Below, piece by piece: positions 35,870 through 49,224 of a DNA stretch of 64,000 nucleotides. Origin of the DNA: Acanthopleura granulata (Eukaryota > Mollusca > Polyplacophora > Chitonida > Chitonidae); contig JABBOT010000001.1 in NCBI GenBank assembly GCA_016165875.1, forward strand, positions 33,659,011 through 33,723,010, written 5' to 3'. Under the pieces are notes generated by a model, which was given only the letters and a program-made list of their open reading frames with translations, made no database searches and had not been told where the DNA came from. The translations under genes and the position numbers were made by a program. Within the stretch, counting starts at the first letter, position 1; each line of letters starts with the position of its first letter.

Positions 35870-37830
35870 GTGCGTACCACCAAGAAGTGTATGGTGTCAC
35901 CAATGTGTGGATGGTATCATTACCATCTGGACAGTATCACCAAGATATGGATTCTATCACCGATGTGTGGATGGCATCATTACCAAGTGGGCAGTATCAC
36001 CATGATGTTGATGGTGTCACCAATGTGTGCATGGTATCATTACCATGTGGAAAGTATCACCAAGATGTGGATGGTGTCACCAATGTGTGCATTGTATCAT
36101 TACCATGTGGACAGGTATCATCAAGATATGGACAGTGTAACCAATGTGTGCATAGTATCATTATTATATTAACAGTATCACCAAGATGTGGAAAATTGTC
36201 ACCAATGTGTGCAGGGTATCACTACCACGTGGACAGTATCACCAAGATGTGGATGGTGTCACCAATGTGTGCATTGTATCATTACCATGTGGACAGGTAT
36301 CATCAAGATATGGACAGTGTAACCAATGTGTGCATGGTATCATTATTATATTAACAGTATCACCAAGATGTGGAAAATTGTCACCAATATGTGCATGGTA
36401 TCACTACCACGTGGACAGTATCACCAAGATGTGGATGGTGTCACCAATGTGTGCATGGTATCACTACCACGTGGACAGTATCACCAAGATGTGGATGGTG
36501 TCACCAATGTGTGCATAGTATCACTACCACGTGGACAGTATCACCAAGATGTGGATGAGGTCACCAATGTGTGCATGGTATCATTACCATGTGAACAGTA
36601 TCACCTAGATGTGGACGGTGTCCCAATGTGTGTATGGTATCATTATCATGTGGTCAGTATCACCAAGATGTGGATGGTGTCACCAGTGTGTGCACAGTAT
36701 CATTACCAAGTGGACAGTATCACAAAGATGTGGATGGTGTCACCAATGTGTGCATGGTATCATTACCATGTGGAAAGTATCATCAAGATATGGACTGTGT
36801 CACTAATGTGCGCATGTTATCATTACCATGTGGACAGTATCATCAAGATATGGACTGTGTCACCAATGTGTGGATGGTATCATTATTATATTAACAGTAT
36901 CACCAAGATGTGGAAAATTGTCACCAATGTGTGCATGGTATCATTACCATGTGGACAGTATCACCAAGAAGTGTATGGTGTCACCAATGTGTGAATGGTA
37001 TCATTACCATGTGGGCAGTATCACCATGATGTGGATGGTGTCACCAACATGTGGATGGCATCATTACCATGTGGACAGTATCACCATGATGTGGATGGTG
37101 TCAACAATGTGTGCACAGTATCATTACCAAGTGGACAGTATCACCAAGATGTGGATGGTGTCACCAATGTGTGCATGGCATCGTTACCATGTGGACAGTA
37201 TCACCAAGATGTGGACGGTGTCACCAATGTGTGCATGGTATCATTACCATGTGGACAGTATCACCACGATGTGGATGAGGTCACCAATGTGTGCAGGGTA
37301 TCATTACCATGTGGACAGTAGCACCAATACTTTGACGGTGTCACCAATGTGCATGGTATCATTACCAGTATCACCAAGATGTGGATGGTGTCACCAGTGT
37401 GTGCATGGTATCATAACCACGTGGACAGATTCACCAAGATGTGGATGGTGTCACCAGTGTGTGCATGGTATCATAACCACGTGGACAGATTCACCTAGAT
37501 GTGGATGGTGTCACCAATGTGTGCGTGGTATCATTACCATGTGGACAGATTCACCAAGGGGATATCACCTTTGTATAAGTGAAATATTCTTGAGTAGGAC
37601 ATTAAACAATAAGCATTTATTCATTCATTCATTCACCAAGACGTGGATGATGTCACCAATGTGTGCATGGTATCACTACCATGTGAACAGTATCACCAAG
37701 ATGTGGATGGTGTCACCAATGTGTGCAGGGTATCACTACCATGTGAACAGTATCTCCAAGATGTGGATGGTGTCACCAGTGTGTCATGGTATCATCAGCA
37801 TGTGGATGCTATCATTATCATGTGTATCCT
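35870..37830. repeat. 60-bp minisatellite built from three 20-bp parts
   Basis: The unit is 60 bp and stays in register for long stretches. It splits into three related 20-mers: GTATCATTACCATGTGGACA, GTATCACCAAGATGTGGATG and GTGTCACCAATGTGTGCATG. A variant set containing ATTATTATATTAACAGTATC and AAAATTGTCACC recurs at 36161, 36343 and 36885, the first two 182 bp apart, so multi-unit blocks have been copied. A SINE tail interrupts it at 37557-37635. Because 60 is divisible by three, several frames stay open (up to 334 codons), two of them overlapping in different phases. None is credible as a gene. Confidence 0.93.
37557..37635 (+). mobile_element. SINE family 1 tail inside the 60-bp array
   Basis: TGTATAAGTGAAATATTCTT and GAGTAGGACATTAAACAATA match the 3' end of the SINE, followed by an ATTCATTCATTC tail. 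Array units resume on both sides, so the insertion postdates part of the array. Confidence 0.75.
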
Positions 37831-38310
37831 AAACATGCGAATGATACAGGAAACACTATGTATCACCCAAACATGTATTACCAATATCATCAGCCTGCAG
37901 ACAGTGAGAACAGCTTCAGTAGGTACTTATATGCAGAACATGTAAGTTAACAGAAACTGTATCCCACGCATCATCAGACAAATATTTACTGGATCATTAA
38001 AGTCAACAGCGACTAGATCCACAGTGCCGATACCCGACCAACCAGAGTTGGTTCACGGGTAACAGCTGAAAACAAACATTCCGCGGTAATTGGACACCAC
38101 TAAGCATAGTATAAAATCAAATCAATGCAGCAACACTCATGGATAACAGCACTAATCAGGCAATATCTACATGTAGGCTTATTAGAAAACCAGAATGCTG
38201 TGAAGATTATTAAGACTCTGTGTGGTTTCCGAGGTTAGGCATTATTAGTTTATCACTAGGCATTAACAGTTGAGTACCAAAGACAATAACATCCTATCTA
38301 AGTCCAATCT
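37831..38310. other. Spacer between arrays
   Basis: No feature was identified between the 60-bp and 97-bp arrays. Confidence 0.45.
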
Positions 38311-39275
38311 GTGGAAATTTACTCATCAAAGAGAGATACTGCATAGTGGCACCACAGGTGACTCCATGAACAGTTAGAATCAAATCCTAACTGAGGTGAA
38401 CTGACATGATCGAATTTACTCATCAAAGAGAGATACTGCATAGTGGCACCACAGGTGACTCCATGAACAGTTAGAATCAAATCCTAACTGAGGTGAACTG
38501 ACAAGATCGAATTTACTCATCAAAGAGAGATACTGCATAGTGGCACCACAGGTGACTCCATGAACAGTTAGAATCAAATCCTAACTGAGGTGAACTGACA
38601 AGATCGAATTTACTCATCAAAGAGAGATACTGAATAGTGGCACCACAGGTGACTCCATGCAGTTAGAATCAAATCCTAACTGAGGTGAACTGACAAGATC
38701 GAATTTACTCATCAAAGAGAGATACTGCATAGTGGCACCAAAGGTGACTCCATGAACAGTTAGAATCACATCCTAACTGAGGTGAACTGACAAGATCGAA
38801 TTTACTCATCAAAGAGAGATACTGCATAGTGGCACCACAGGTGACTCCATGAACAGTTAGAATCAAATCCTAACTGAGGTGAACTGACAAGATCGAATTT
38901 ACTCATCAAAGAGAGATACTGTATAGTGGCACCACAGGTGACTCCATGAACAGTTAGAATCAAATCCTAACTGAGGTGAACTGACAAGATCGAATTTACT
39001 CATCAAAGAGAGATACTGCACAGTGGCACCACAGGTGACTCCATGAACAGTTAGAATCAAATCCTAACTGAGGTGAACTGACAAGATCGAATTTACTCAT
39101 CAAAGAGAGATACTGCACAGTGGCACCACAGGTGACTCCATGAACAGTTAGAATCAAATCCTAACTGAGGTGAACTGACAAGATCGAATTTACTCATCAA
39201 AGAGAGATATTGCATAGTGGCACCACAGGTGACTCCATGAACAGTTAGAATCAAATCCTAACTGAGGCAAATTGA
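38311..39275. repeat. 97-bp satellite, 10 units, very homogeneous
   Basis: ACTCATCAAA recurs at 38321, 38418 and 38515 in exact 97-bp steps. Ten copies of CAGTTAGAATCA are counted. Units differ by single bases (GCATAGTGG, GCACAGTGG, GTATAGTGG, GAATAGTGG), and one unit near 38660 lacks four bases. Each unit holds a near-perfect hairpin, CAGTTAGAAT-CAA-ATCCTAACTG (10-bp arms, one mismatch). The first unit is the most diverged at its left edge and the last at its right edge, as expected under unequal exchange. No frame is open across it. Confidence 0.95.
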
Positions 39276-42200
39276 TAAGATTGAGAGGCTCTATTTCAAC
39301 AGTAATGTGTGACCATTTGTCGACTATCACACTATCGTCACTCTAGTTTTACTCTATGCTGCAGTCTATTATACTGCATGAATGATTAGGGCCCAACACC
39401 ACATTGGTGATGTTTCAGCAACAGAATGGTTGACATAATATTGACACAAAGGTTAGAAACTCAACAGCCGGTTTCCATTGATCTTTTTTTTTTTTTATTT
39501 TTATTTTTGTTTTGCTACAAAAAATTGGTAATTGACACTTTGGCATTCTATTTATCTGCTTCATTAAAACAAGCTTAGATATGGCCAAAATGTACCTCCA
39601 AAACAGCGGATAGTGGAAAACATTCTACAAGGTATTGGAGATGTGGAATCCTTGCGCAAATTTGAGATTTCCGGAAATTTGTGAGCTGGCTGGAGCGAGA
39701 ATTGTTTAAACACCTCAGACATATGTCAGGGGTCATGTTTTCCCCAAACCTGGATCAATAATTCAGGCTACATGTAGGTTCTGTGTGTGCTTAACTCTAA
39801 AGCTGTCCACAAACATTTATCAACATGGGTACCATCGAGCGAGCCATTGCAAATGTGCCAAGACGGTCAGCCTACAGCTCCGGGCATATACAGTCTTACA
39901 TCGCCAAAGTGTATGCCCAGACTTGCAAATTTAAACTTTGATTACAGCCACCGTGGATCCAGACAATAAAAACTGACATAACTATGACTGAACCAAAGTA
40001 TGGACGAAATTTTTCGAGGTTGAGAAGCCTAAATCAGAAAACACATAAAACAAGGTCAGTTGCGTGACAACATGCCATTTCAGTGTTAAACAATGCATAC
40101 AGGTTTTATGCAGCCATAAAGTATTTAGCGGCCGGGCTAAATCTTTAACTATTCCAAATGTCAACTTCTTCAGAACATGAATCTCTAGGTCCTCTGATCA
40201 TCGCTGGAGTGATCGCCACATTGAACAGCTCCTCTCCCATCTGTGGATGAAGCTCAGAGCCTCAACCAATGGATGAAGCTCAGCCTCAATCAATGGATTA
40301 ACTCCCCAGTAAAACACTTAGACCTATCAGGATCAGTACACACGACCATGTCCATGTAATGGGCGGCCAATCAGCTGCACTGTAAAAGCTTTTACAACTC
40401 CTGAATGAAATTGTACTTGGCAGCAAGAAGCTTAATGAGGGGAAGCACCCACTGGCTCTGGTTTTAACACAGATCATCGAGACACTCTACAAGACACTCT
40501 CTGACTATGTTCGTGGCTAACTGGCCAATATTTCTGGAAAATTTAACACATAACGCCATATATAGCCAAGCAAAATCTTTAACTGGAAATTAATTGTTTA
40601 CATGATCAACTAACCAATTTTTACTATAATTTGTCTCATAAATCACAAGTTGGGTTGATCCAAAATAAATCAATCTGCAAAGATCATTTTTCTTGTTTGT
40701 TTATTTGAAGTCCCTTTAATTGTTATTTTCGTAAAATCTGGTCAGTCCCAATATCAGAGAGTGTATAATCATAGTGCTCTCTAAACTGAATGCCACACTG
40801 CCATACTGAAGACAAGTGACATGAGATCCCATCCTTTCACTGTACACAAAAACAGGTCGACCACTTCACCAAGTGCATGGTGTATCCTTGTCTATCCCTT
40901 TTCCCCGAGAACCACAACATGGACAAATGACGTATCCTAGATTGTCAGTTTTAGATGACCATCATTCTAAATGTCCCTATATAGACACCATAATTATGTC
41001 AGTGTGAGCCATATATCATTTGACATCATGATCCCACACATTGAAAAAAATTACCTCTAAAAACTGTTTATTTCACAGAAACCAGATGCTAATCAAAGAC
41101 TATGCATGCTCTGGTAGGCTCATTCCACTAAAAGCACTGTTCCCTTCTCAGCCATTCGGGCCTTTGACCAATGAGGTTGAAGGCTTTATCTAAGCTCTCG
41201 ACTGTGGATTAACATCAAGAGATTTTCTGGCAAAGGGCCATGGTTAAATTGAGAGAACTTCAGTTTGCTTTCACAATAAACATGATCACTGTCATGTATA
41301 GAAATTTGTTGAGTATTTTACACTGAACCCCAAACTAATAAATACATAAATATAGATTACTACCTAAATGATTTGTTTGTGTGATTAAAGATGTCAGCGT
41401 TATAAAACTGTGCACATTATTTCTCCACGCCCCATAGTTCTGTCAGAATGTCTTCAAAATATTGGTTGTAGAAGTGGCTGAATAGGTCAAAGAATTAGGG
41501 TAAGTTCAGACTCCAGTGAAATATAAGAAAATCTTCAGCCTATGATGGACTAAAATTGCCTTACCTTGAGAAGACCTTGTTTCTAATATAAATTTCAGCA
41601 TATCCTCCTTACAACGTCAGCTTTTAACCAATGTTCTGAGTGAGTGGTGATCAAGAAACACTGACAACTAAATGATAATACAAGCACTGGTTAAGATTTG
41701 AATAAAAAACTACATGAGGCATATTCATAAGTTCAGCAAGAATTCACAAGATAAAAATACACACCATTTCATTCCAGTTTATGAATGAATAACATTTCAG
41801 TGTTGATATCTTCCGTTAATACAATGGCAGTCAGTTTTATGGGTTCGGAAATCAATGCATCTAGAGTAAACCAGCCGCCTTTGGTAACTTACTGATAATC
41901 TTTTACATATCTGATACACAACTTCCACCATGCCGGTGGAAGACATCTAGGCCTATATGTTCCTCATGATCAAAACCACATGTGAACTATCTCATGTGTA
42001 CCACTGACAGCTTATTGTCACCCGATTAACATGATCCGGAGGGTGAGGTGATCTAGAAATTTCTCGTCCAAGCTCCGAGACTGTTCAACCTGCATCTGCT
42101 GTGCCAGCAGTTCACAGCTTTGCACCTTCAGTACCCTTTAGTCTGATGCCAACCTCATGCCCACGTACCACACTAAGTTCAAACATTTTTCGGTTCTCTC

Positions 42201-43814
42201 TTTTCACTGGAACATTCATATCCATTTTATAATGAACACGTACTACAGCTCATTTTTCATTTCTCATTTGCAAATGTCCAATGTGCATTACACAAAAATA
42301 AACAGCCATCACCGAGGATAAATTACTGTGAATGACAAGGACGACTCAGTGCTGTTAATCTACAACTGGACTGGGGAAATTTCTACATGTAACTGAATAA
42401 ACAAGATTCCACTACAAAAGAGCTTGGCCATCTATTCTTCTGCATGAAAACCTCAAGCCTGACGGGCCTGGTGATGTGGGTAGTTGACTTAAGAGCTGAC
42501 AAATGGGCTGGTGGGGAATGCAAGGAGAAGCTTTTGATAGGTTTCAGCGGGTGACAGAAATATATAGGTATTTTGGTTTGTCAAGACTGGGCCATCAGTC
42601 TTGATCAGACTGCAGGGGTTAGCCCTAATCACCTCCACCTTTCAACACAGCCATTAAAACAAGCCAGACAAGGGGATTAATTTGCTTAGAATCGCCTTTC
42701 ACAGCCTTAGTTAAAATATCACCATCTGCCTGCACAGACAATGGCCAACGTGTATGCTGTCGCTTATTGGGTTTTCTATTAGCCACATGTGGTCTGCTAG
42801 CTACGGTACTGTAGCTGGTCAAAATACCGACGCATTCTTTGGTACGTAACCTCCTCAAGCTACAGTTCTTAACGACGGCGCTGTCAAGCTTTCAAGTCGA
42901 AAGATTTACCGGTCCTCTCACCACTCTTTACACAGGCTCATGACTTATTTATCGAGAGTGATCACCGATAAATCTTCACAAATGCTCATTTCCTTATGCG
43001 CAGTAAATCGGTAACTGGAGCTTGTAGTGGAGCAGAAGATGAGTGCGCTGCGTGTTATGTCAGAGAGCAGTGGAGGAACTGTGTTTGGTGTGCACAGCTA
43101 GGCCACATGAGGTTCAACTGGGCAAAACTGGCAGGCACAATCCACCGGCCACCACTTCACAGAGCACATGGGGCCTAACCTGTGCCCCTATCAGGTATTA
43201 GCACATATAGCTGCGGCACCAGCCTTTCAACACTGACAAAAAAATAAAGATGGCCATAAACCATGCTTAGAGCAGCCTGAGAAATGTCACCAGGACTTTC
43301 CTCAAAACAATTTTTTCTTTCGTCTGGAAGATTACAAATGCCAAAATATGTGAGCTACTACCTCACTCCAATGCCACGACAGAAAACACCAGAAGTGATG
43401 TCCCATGTAGTCATAGTACTTTCCTTGGCTTGCTCAGTCTCAGGAATAAATGGTGCTATTAAGCAATAAGCTGAAAACTAAATGGTCGATACTCATAGGC
43501 AATGTAGCAATTTTTACATCAAAACAATTCACAGATTAATCCGAACACGACCCATCACACAATGCTTCCGGAGTCCATCACATAATTTTTATGAGCTACA
43601 TATTCTATATTTCCCCTAAAAATTGCCCACCCCAAATACATTTCCGAGGTAAATAAATATCATATGATATGACAATTTTTGTAGTGATTGAATCTTGCAT
43701 TTTCCCAATATAATAAATACCTACCATCCACATAAATCTCAAAGAACTTTTCTAGGACAAACTGATCGCTCTGAATGTAGAAGATGAAAAGGTTTTCAAA
43801 ATCAGGTGATATAA
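39276..43814. other. Unannotated DNA
   Basis: Long stretch with no supported gene or element. A T-rich run lies at 39484-39518. A more GC-balanced part at 42600-43190 has short frames on both strands (42625-42858 minus, 42996-43178 plus) with no splice or family support. If gene B ends at 44572, its 3' UTR would lie below that point. Confidence 0.35.
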
Positions 43815-44245
43815 ACAGACTGTAAGAATCAAGCAAGATAAATAGACTCTAAGAATCAGGCAAGATGAGTAAAGCCTCAGAATTAGGCAAGATAAATAGA
43901 CTCTAAGAATCTGGGTAACATGAGTAGAGCTTCAGAATCAGCCAGGTTGAATAGACTCTCAGAATCAGGCAAGGTGAATAAGCTCTAAGAATCTGGCAAG
44001 ATAAACAGACTCTAAGAATCAGGCAACATGAGTAGAGTCTCAGAATCAGCCAGGTTGAATAGACTCTCAGAATCAGGCAGGATGAAGAGTCAGAATCAGG
44101 CAATACAAACAGATTCTCAGAATCAGGCAGGATGAAGAGTCGGAATCAGGTAAGATGAACAGACTCTCAGAATCAGGTAGGAGGAAGAGACTCAAAGAAT
44201 CATGCAAGATGAGTAGGCTTTAAGAATCAGGCGGGATGAAAATTT
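43815..44245. repeat. About 27-bp degenerate minisatellite
   Basis: AGAATCAGGCAAGATGAATA and GACTCT recur about 15 times with 27-30 bp spacing and frequent substitutions (AACATGAGTAGAG, CAGGTTGAATAG). A minus frame of 66 codons over it is a repeat artefact. It lies in the likely 3' UTR or downstream DNA of gene B. Confidence 0.85.
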
Positions 44246-44571
44246 CAAGCCAGTAGCCCTCTAAGTATAAATGTACATATAGGCTATAGGGCAAGTCTTG
44301 CTGCTTTTAGTGGATTTGCGAAGTTAACACCTTGTGAAAAACTGGTCCAGCTGGAAGAAATGTCAGCAATACAAAAAGTGCACTACGCAAAGCCAGTATT
44401 TGATGCAAAAACCCTCTCCTGGAGTCTGATTTGAAAACAGAGATGTTACAACAAAACCTATTTCCAGAACAGCTCGGCTGCCAAGCGAACTGCCAAGGGC
44501 CAGCAAAAGCGCTGTTACCAAGGTCAACCATTCTGCGACAAAAATGACGGACAGATTTGTGTCTGTAGCCA

Positions 44572-44704
44572 TCAATGTCCTAATCCGCATTCGTTCTTCA
44601 TTTTTCTGATCTTCTCCAGATGTATAGCCATCAGTCTGTCCTTATCGTCTCTCCGCAATCTTTCCAGGATGCAGGTCAGCTTACACAGCCTCAGAGCAAT
44701 GATA
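44572..44704 (-). CDS. Gene B, candidate last exon
   Basis: The acceptor TGACTTAGCATTTCAG precedes 44704. One base (T) completes the split codon, then 43 codons run to a TGA at 44574-44572. The residues begin IIALRLCKLTCILERLRR, pass through DDKDRLMAIHLEK and end IRKMKNECGLGH. The composition (many K, R, E, D, L, M) fits a charged amphipathic helix. Phase 2 entry matches the phase 2 exit of the exon at 50700-50793, giving ...YHSF-S-IIAL... across an intron of about 6 kb. A shifted frame further on is hydrophobic (44363-44590 minus) but has no independent support. I do not recognise the protein. The polyadenylation site was not identified. Confidence 0.45.
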
Positions 44705-47077
44705 CTGAAATGCTAAGTCAGGACACGAGAGATCTGTATATAAAAGACCATTATACCATTTTCTGAAAGTAATCCATTTTATATGTACGTACATTATAGA
44801 CTGTCTGGCAAATGTACAGTATACTTGCAAATTAATCCATACAGACAAGTTTATTTGCTATGGTCTGTTGTTGAATATGTCATATTTCCCAGAAATACAT
44901 TGGTGAGTAATCAGACCAAAGATAAACCATGATTACACTTCCTCTTGGGGCAATCATTGAGATGTGAGAAATGAGAAAAACAAATGAGTTGGAGCTATTC
45001 TTGTGATAAGCCCGCAGGTTTAATCAGTGGTCTGAACAGACATGTAATGACTTGGACAACAGATTACACTGGTGACAAAAGCGTGAAGGCGTTTTCACAT
45101 TAATGCCAAGGTCGCGGTTAATTTGGCTTGGGTAATGAAATTAAATTCCGCAAATTTTCCTAATTTGGCACACGCAACATGACATGCATACTTTTCTTTA
45201 AAACGTTATTAACAACATCAATGATCTTGGGGTGGCTAGTGATAGATATAATAAATAATGATAATATATTTGTCATCATGAGATCATATATGGTTTTAGT
45301 GGACAATCATGCAAAAGACTCCCTAGGATAAATAATATACCTACAGGTATATTAGATGACACACTGTAAACACAGTGCTAGGATTTGCATGGAAGTACCA
45401 ATAACACAATTTTCAAACCATTAATTATAAAGCCTTATAACTACCAGGCATGGGAATTCATAGTCAGGAGAATTTAGTCTGAAGTCTGCCAAGAGAGCCT
45501 GACAATTCCATAACCTCTCCATAAGTTACATTAGCGATCACCTGTTCTCACAGAATCAGTTGTCTATTGTTTTTCAAATTTGAAACAAAAAAGTCTGAAA
45601 TCAGCCATTTGGAGAAAAATTCCCACGCCTGAACTACTTGTGTGTAAATGAACACATAACACAAATGACTGTCAATCACTGGCAAAAAGGGGTATATAGG
45701 TCTGCTACAATCATGTATTTTGTACTCTGGGCTCTACATGTTTCTACACCTTCCAGAGTATTCTTAATGGGATATAAAGTATAAAATCATCTCCTGCCCT
45801 TACATCGTTATCACCCTGATAATTACAGAGCTTCATTTTCGTTCTGATACATAGAACGAGTTTTTAATTTGACAACCTCAACTTTCATCATATGACTGAC
45901 TTTCTTAGCGGTATCTACATGTGCGCCATTTAAAATAACCTATGCAATGACACATAGGTCTTTACAACACAAATAAGAGTGGAGAATCAAATTTGAAACA
46001 TGCCTGCACAATGTAACTGGCTGAAGAGGATGTAATTACTATATTTTACTGAAAGTTCAGCATTATTCAAGAGACACATCCTCCATCATTCTCGATGATT
46101 CATCCACTTTATAGGGAGCACTTCGAGTTTTTAGTGCAGCCCGATAATTTATTATCAGAAAAACTTAAAAAGCTGGCATCTAAGGTGATATTTTAAGGCT
46201 TTTGTGTGTTTCTGAAAGTGCATTTATACAGCATAAACTTTAAGTGAATACAGAATACCTTTACATTACTGAGTTATGTCCAGTCATAATACCAAACAAA
46301 CACAACCGCATTCAGATTTATGGACTATGCTATTAGAAAAAATTTCACCAAAGTGCAACACCACTGATGAAACATTTATTTGAACAAGGAAACAAAAAAC
46401 ATCTTAATCTTTTCCGAACTTGATATTTGGAGGCATTTTTTGGAATGACTCTGAAACTCTCAACATAATTTTGCTTCTCTACTGAAGAAAGGACATATAC
46501 ATGAATATATACACATACCAATACATGTAGCTTTATCATGTCCCTAAATAAATAGTTCACAAATATTTTGGTGGCAAAATTAGGATGAATGGAACTTAAT
46601 ATAACGCATTGTATGAAAACAGGCTCATGGTTCCTCCTGCAACACTGTAGCTAAAGCCTTGGTGAAAACGATATACACTTAAGGGGAAAAAACTCTTATG
46701 AGTTGAACACACCATCATGATCAGTTGTCGTATCTCTTTCTATTTCCATCAAATTGGCTGCTAACTTCAAGCAATTCTAAACTAAACAGCAGGTGTACTA
46801 GTTCATGCCAGCAATAATATTATGGGGCCATCTGGTTTCCTTCAGCACAATTCTTTTACAAAAAAAAAATAAAATAAAACAAAAACACAACAGTAGTAAG
46901 TAAATAAATAAATGAATACAGGTTCTAACTACATGTATATTAATGTAAAAAGTCTCACTTTTGTTCACCTTTAAGTAGGCCTACAACACTGCTAAAGAGC
47001 AGGTTACCTGATGCCATTGTAAACTCAAAATGCTGACAACCTAAAAATCTGATAAAAGATTTTTCCTTTTTTCCACT
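44705..47077. other. Probable intron of gene B, unannotated
   Basis: AT-rich with no credible exon on either strand. Short frames only. Confidence 0.35.
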
Positions 47078-47318
47078 AGTACCCTAATTCCTCTAACTTT
47101 TCACATATTAAATTTTGCATGCAATTTATGCACATTTTTGATTTGATTTTGGAGACAAAACTCAATTGGTTGGATCGGTCAGTTTCAGGGGTTTACAAAA
47201 AGTATAAATTTATCTGTCAGCACAGAATAATGCCTTCAGAATATGCTTGAATAAACACCTTGCAAACATGCGAGACGGTTGAAGAATTACAGTAAAAACT
47301 TCTAACGAACTTAAACTT
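47078..47318 (-). repeat. Dispersed repeat R3, copy 2 (inverted)
   Basis: Read on the minus strand it gives GTAATTCTTCAACCG, TCGCATGTTTGCAAGG, AAGCATATTCTGAAGGC, TTTTGTCTCCAAAATCAAAT and GTGCATAAATTGCA, colinear with the copy at 23279. Similarity is high enough that many 15-20 base blocks are identical. Confidence 0.75.
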
Positions 47319-48394
47319 ACTAGTTAATAGCCGTGCAGAAGTTCACTGTGTTTCAGCATGAGTTGCGTGCACTTTTTTCCAATCACAACACAGCTTGACA
47401 TCCGCTGTAAGCCAAATTAAAATAACTTTTTGGCTTTTTTGAGCAGTTACCTGGATATCAAGTCTAGTACTGAGTGCTAAGAATCAGAAGATTTCTTCAC
47501 TGAAACTGAAAAAGATTTCAGACATGAGTCCAAGAACTTGGGTACATATCTGTAACTGTTTTCAGTATACAGAGTGACATGTAATGAAGCGCATACTAAT
47601 ACAAGAAAGGTTAAGTCAAACACATATTGGAACCCTGGATGGACACACCACAAATTACAGATTATATGTCAGCCAGAGTTGTCTCCCCTGATTTCAATCG
47701 CCTTGTGCTTGGCGTTGGGATACAACATGTGAAGGAAAGTGAAATGAATGTGTATCTGATAGGCTAGTGCCCGTGATCAGGAGGAATTCCTGATGAAACA
47801 AAAATATACCCAACACACCATTGGAGAACCAAAACTGTAGGGTGTAAACTGAAAATAATCAAGCACTGGCAGTGCATGACAGGAAAAAGAGAGCCGGCTG
47901 AAATTTGTCTGAAGAAAGAAGCATTTAGCATATGAAATATTCAGGGAGCAGAGAAAACACCACTTCCTTCTGCATCCCCACGGAATTGCTAGTTATTTAT
48001 CAAGACTGTGAGTGGGCTTACACAGAGGGAGAAACAAGCAGGTACCAAACACAGACCGAGCTGAGTATTCTTTTCTATTTTTTTTCTTTTTAGCTCACAA
48101 TGCCAACAACAGTTGACAGCCACTGGTTAAAAAAATAATAAAAAACAAATATATACCATGAATGATGAAAACAGTAAATGGTCATATATTATAAGGTTTT
48201 TGTATTGAAACATACATTTTCACCACAGGTTATCACTGTACTATACCTTCAAAACAACCCTCAACACACCTCAGGTCAACAGAGCTCTCAGAATGTTGCA
48301 AAATGTGGAAATTAGTCAAAGACAATACACCAGGTCCTTTTTACACATATACATATATTTTTCTACAAAATCTATAATCTCCTTGCAATTTTCA
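47319..48394. other. Unannotated DNA
   Basis: No exon or element was identified. Confidence 0.4.
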
Positions 48395-48616
48395 GGTAAG
48401 GAAAACCCATTACTGCAGCTAGAAACAGGATCCAAATCCAGCCTCATCACTGCAGCCATTGTCACATTGTGTGAGTGGGTGAGTGGGCCAGTGCTCATGG
48501 GCCGGATCTCTCTGATGCTCAGTCTAAACCAAATGGCTTTGGTTCACACACTCAAAACTGGAAACAGCCAATTTGGGCCATCAATGTCTGGAAGACTGAA
48601 AAGTGAGGCAATATGA
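48395..48616 (+). other. Open stretch after a splice-like acceptor, undecided
   Basis: CTCCTTGCAATTTTCAG precedes a frame of 73 codons, GKENPLLQLETGSKSS and onwards, closing at TGA near 48616. The sequence is less AT-rich than its surroundings. The opposite strand is also open (48316-48498 minus). It sits inside the proposed gene B intron. It could be a plus-strand terminal exon, a decayed element or chance, and there is no family match. Confidence 0.2.
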
Positions 48617-48658
48617 CTGGCCTAAAATGAGACTACTACACAGAGGTCTCCTATATGA

Positions 48659-48659
48659 G

Positions 48660-48684
<25 letters not shown>
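48659..48684. repeat. TA microsatellite
   Basis: Thirteen consecutive TA dinucleotides. Confidence 0.92.
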
Positions 48685-48690
<6 letters not shown>

Positions 48691-48904
48691 GATTGTGATT
48701 TCTCTGTTGTTTGTTGTATGAAGACACCGCCTTCTGCAAACAGCAGACAAATTATTATACTTCATTTCCGACTAATGGCAATGTTTTAGTTGAGTTTTGC
48801 TTTGACAATAGTGTTTCCCAGAGTAAGATTCCTTAATGCTGAGAATTTATCTAGATTTACACCATATACATACTTAGCGCCAAGTGCTGCTGTACTTGAG
48901 ACAG

Positions 48905-49020
48905 ATTCATTTATTTTTCTGATTGCAGGTTCATGCCATACTCAAGAATATTTCACTAAAAGGACGATGGCCAGACTTATGGTGGGAAGAATCTGAGAAG
49001 AGCCCGGGGAAAAATCCACC
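48905..49020 (-). mobile_element. SINE family 1, tail-end fragment
   Basis: TTCATTTATTTTTCTGATTG, then CCATACTCAAGAATATTTCA and GGCCAGACTTATGGTGGGAA, ending near GCCCGGGGAAAAATCCACC. Confidence 0.75.
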
Positions 49021-49224
49021 AGCATTAGGTTATTTTAGGTGATTTACAGTATTTTCTCTAAAACTGGAGTAAAAAATAATTCCACAGTTAAGTCTCTCCT
49101 GCAGAATCCTGAGGGAGGAAAATACATCTACAACACATGTCTATCCTCAGGGTCAATGCCCTTAACTAGGGCCCCAGGTTCAGATCTGTCTTCAGGAACC
49201 AAAGGCTGTTTCCACACAGAAATG

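Noticed and set aside
36828..37832. 334-codon open frame and overlapping long frames
   Set aside because: They are products of a 60-bp array (60 is divisible by three). Several phases are open at once, and one runs through a SINE fragment.
44363..44590. Hydrophobic minus frame of 75 codons below the gene B stop
   Set aside because: It overlaps the end of the last exon in a different phase, with no splice site that would use it.
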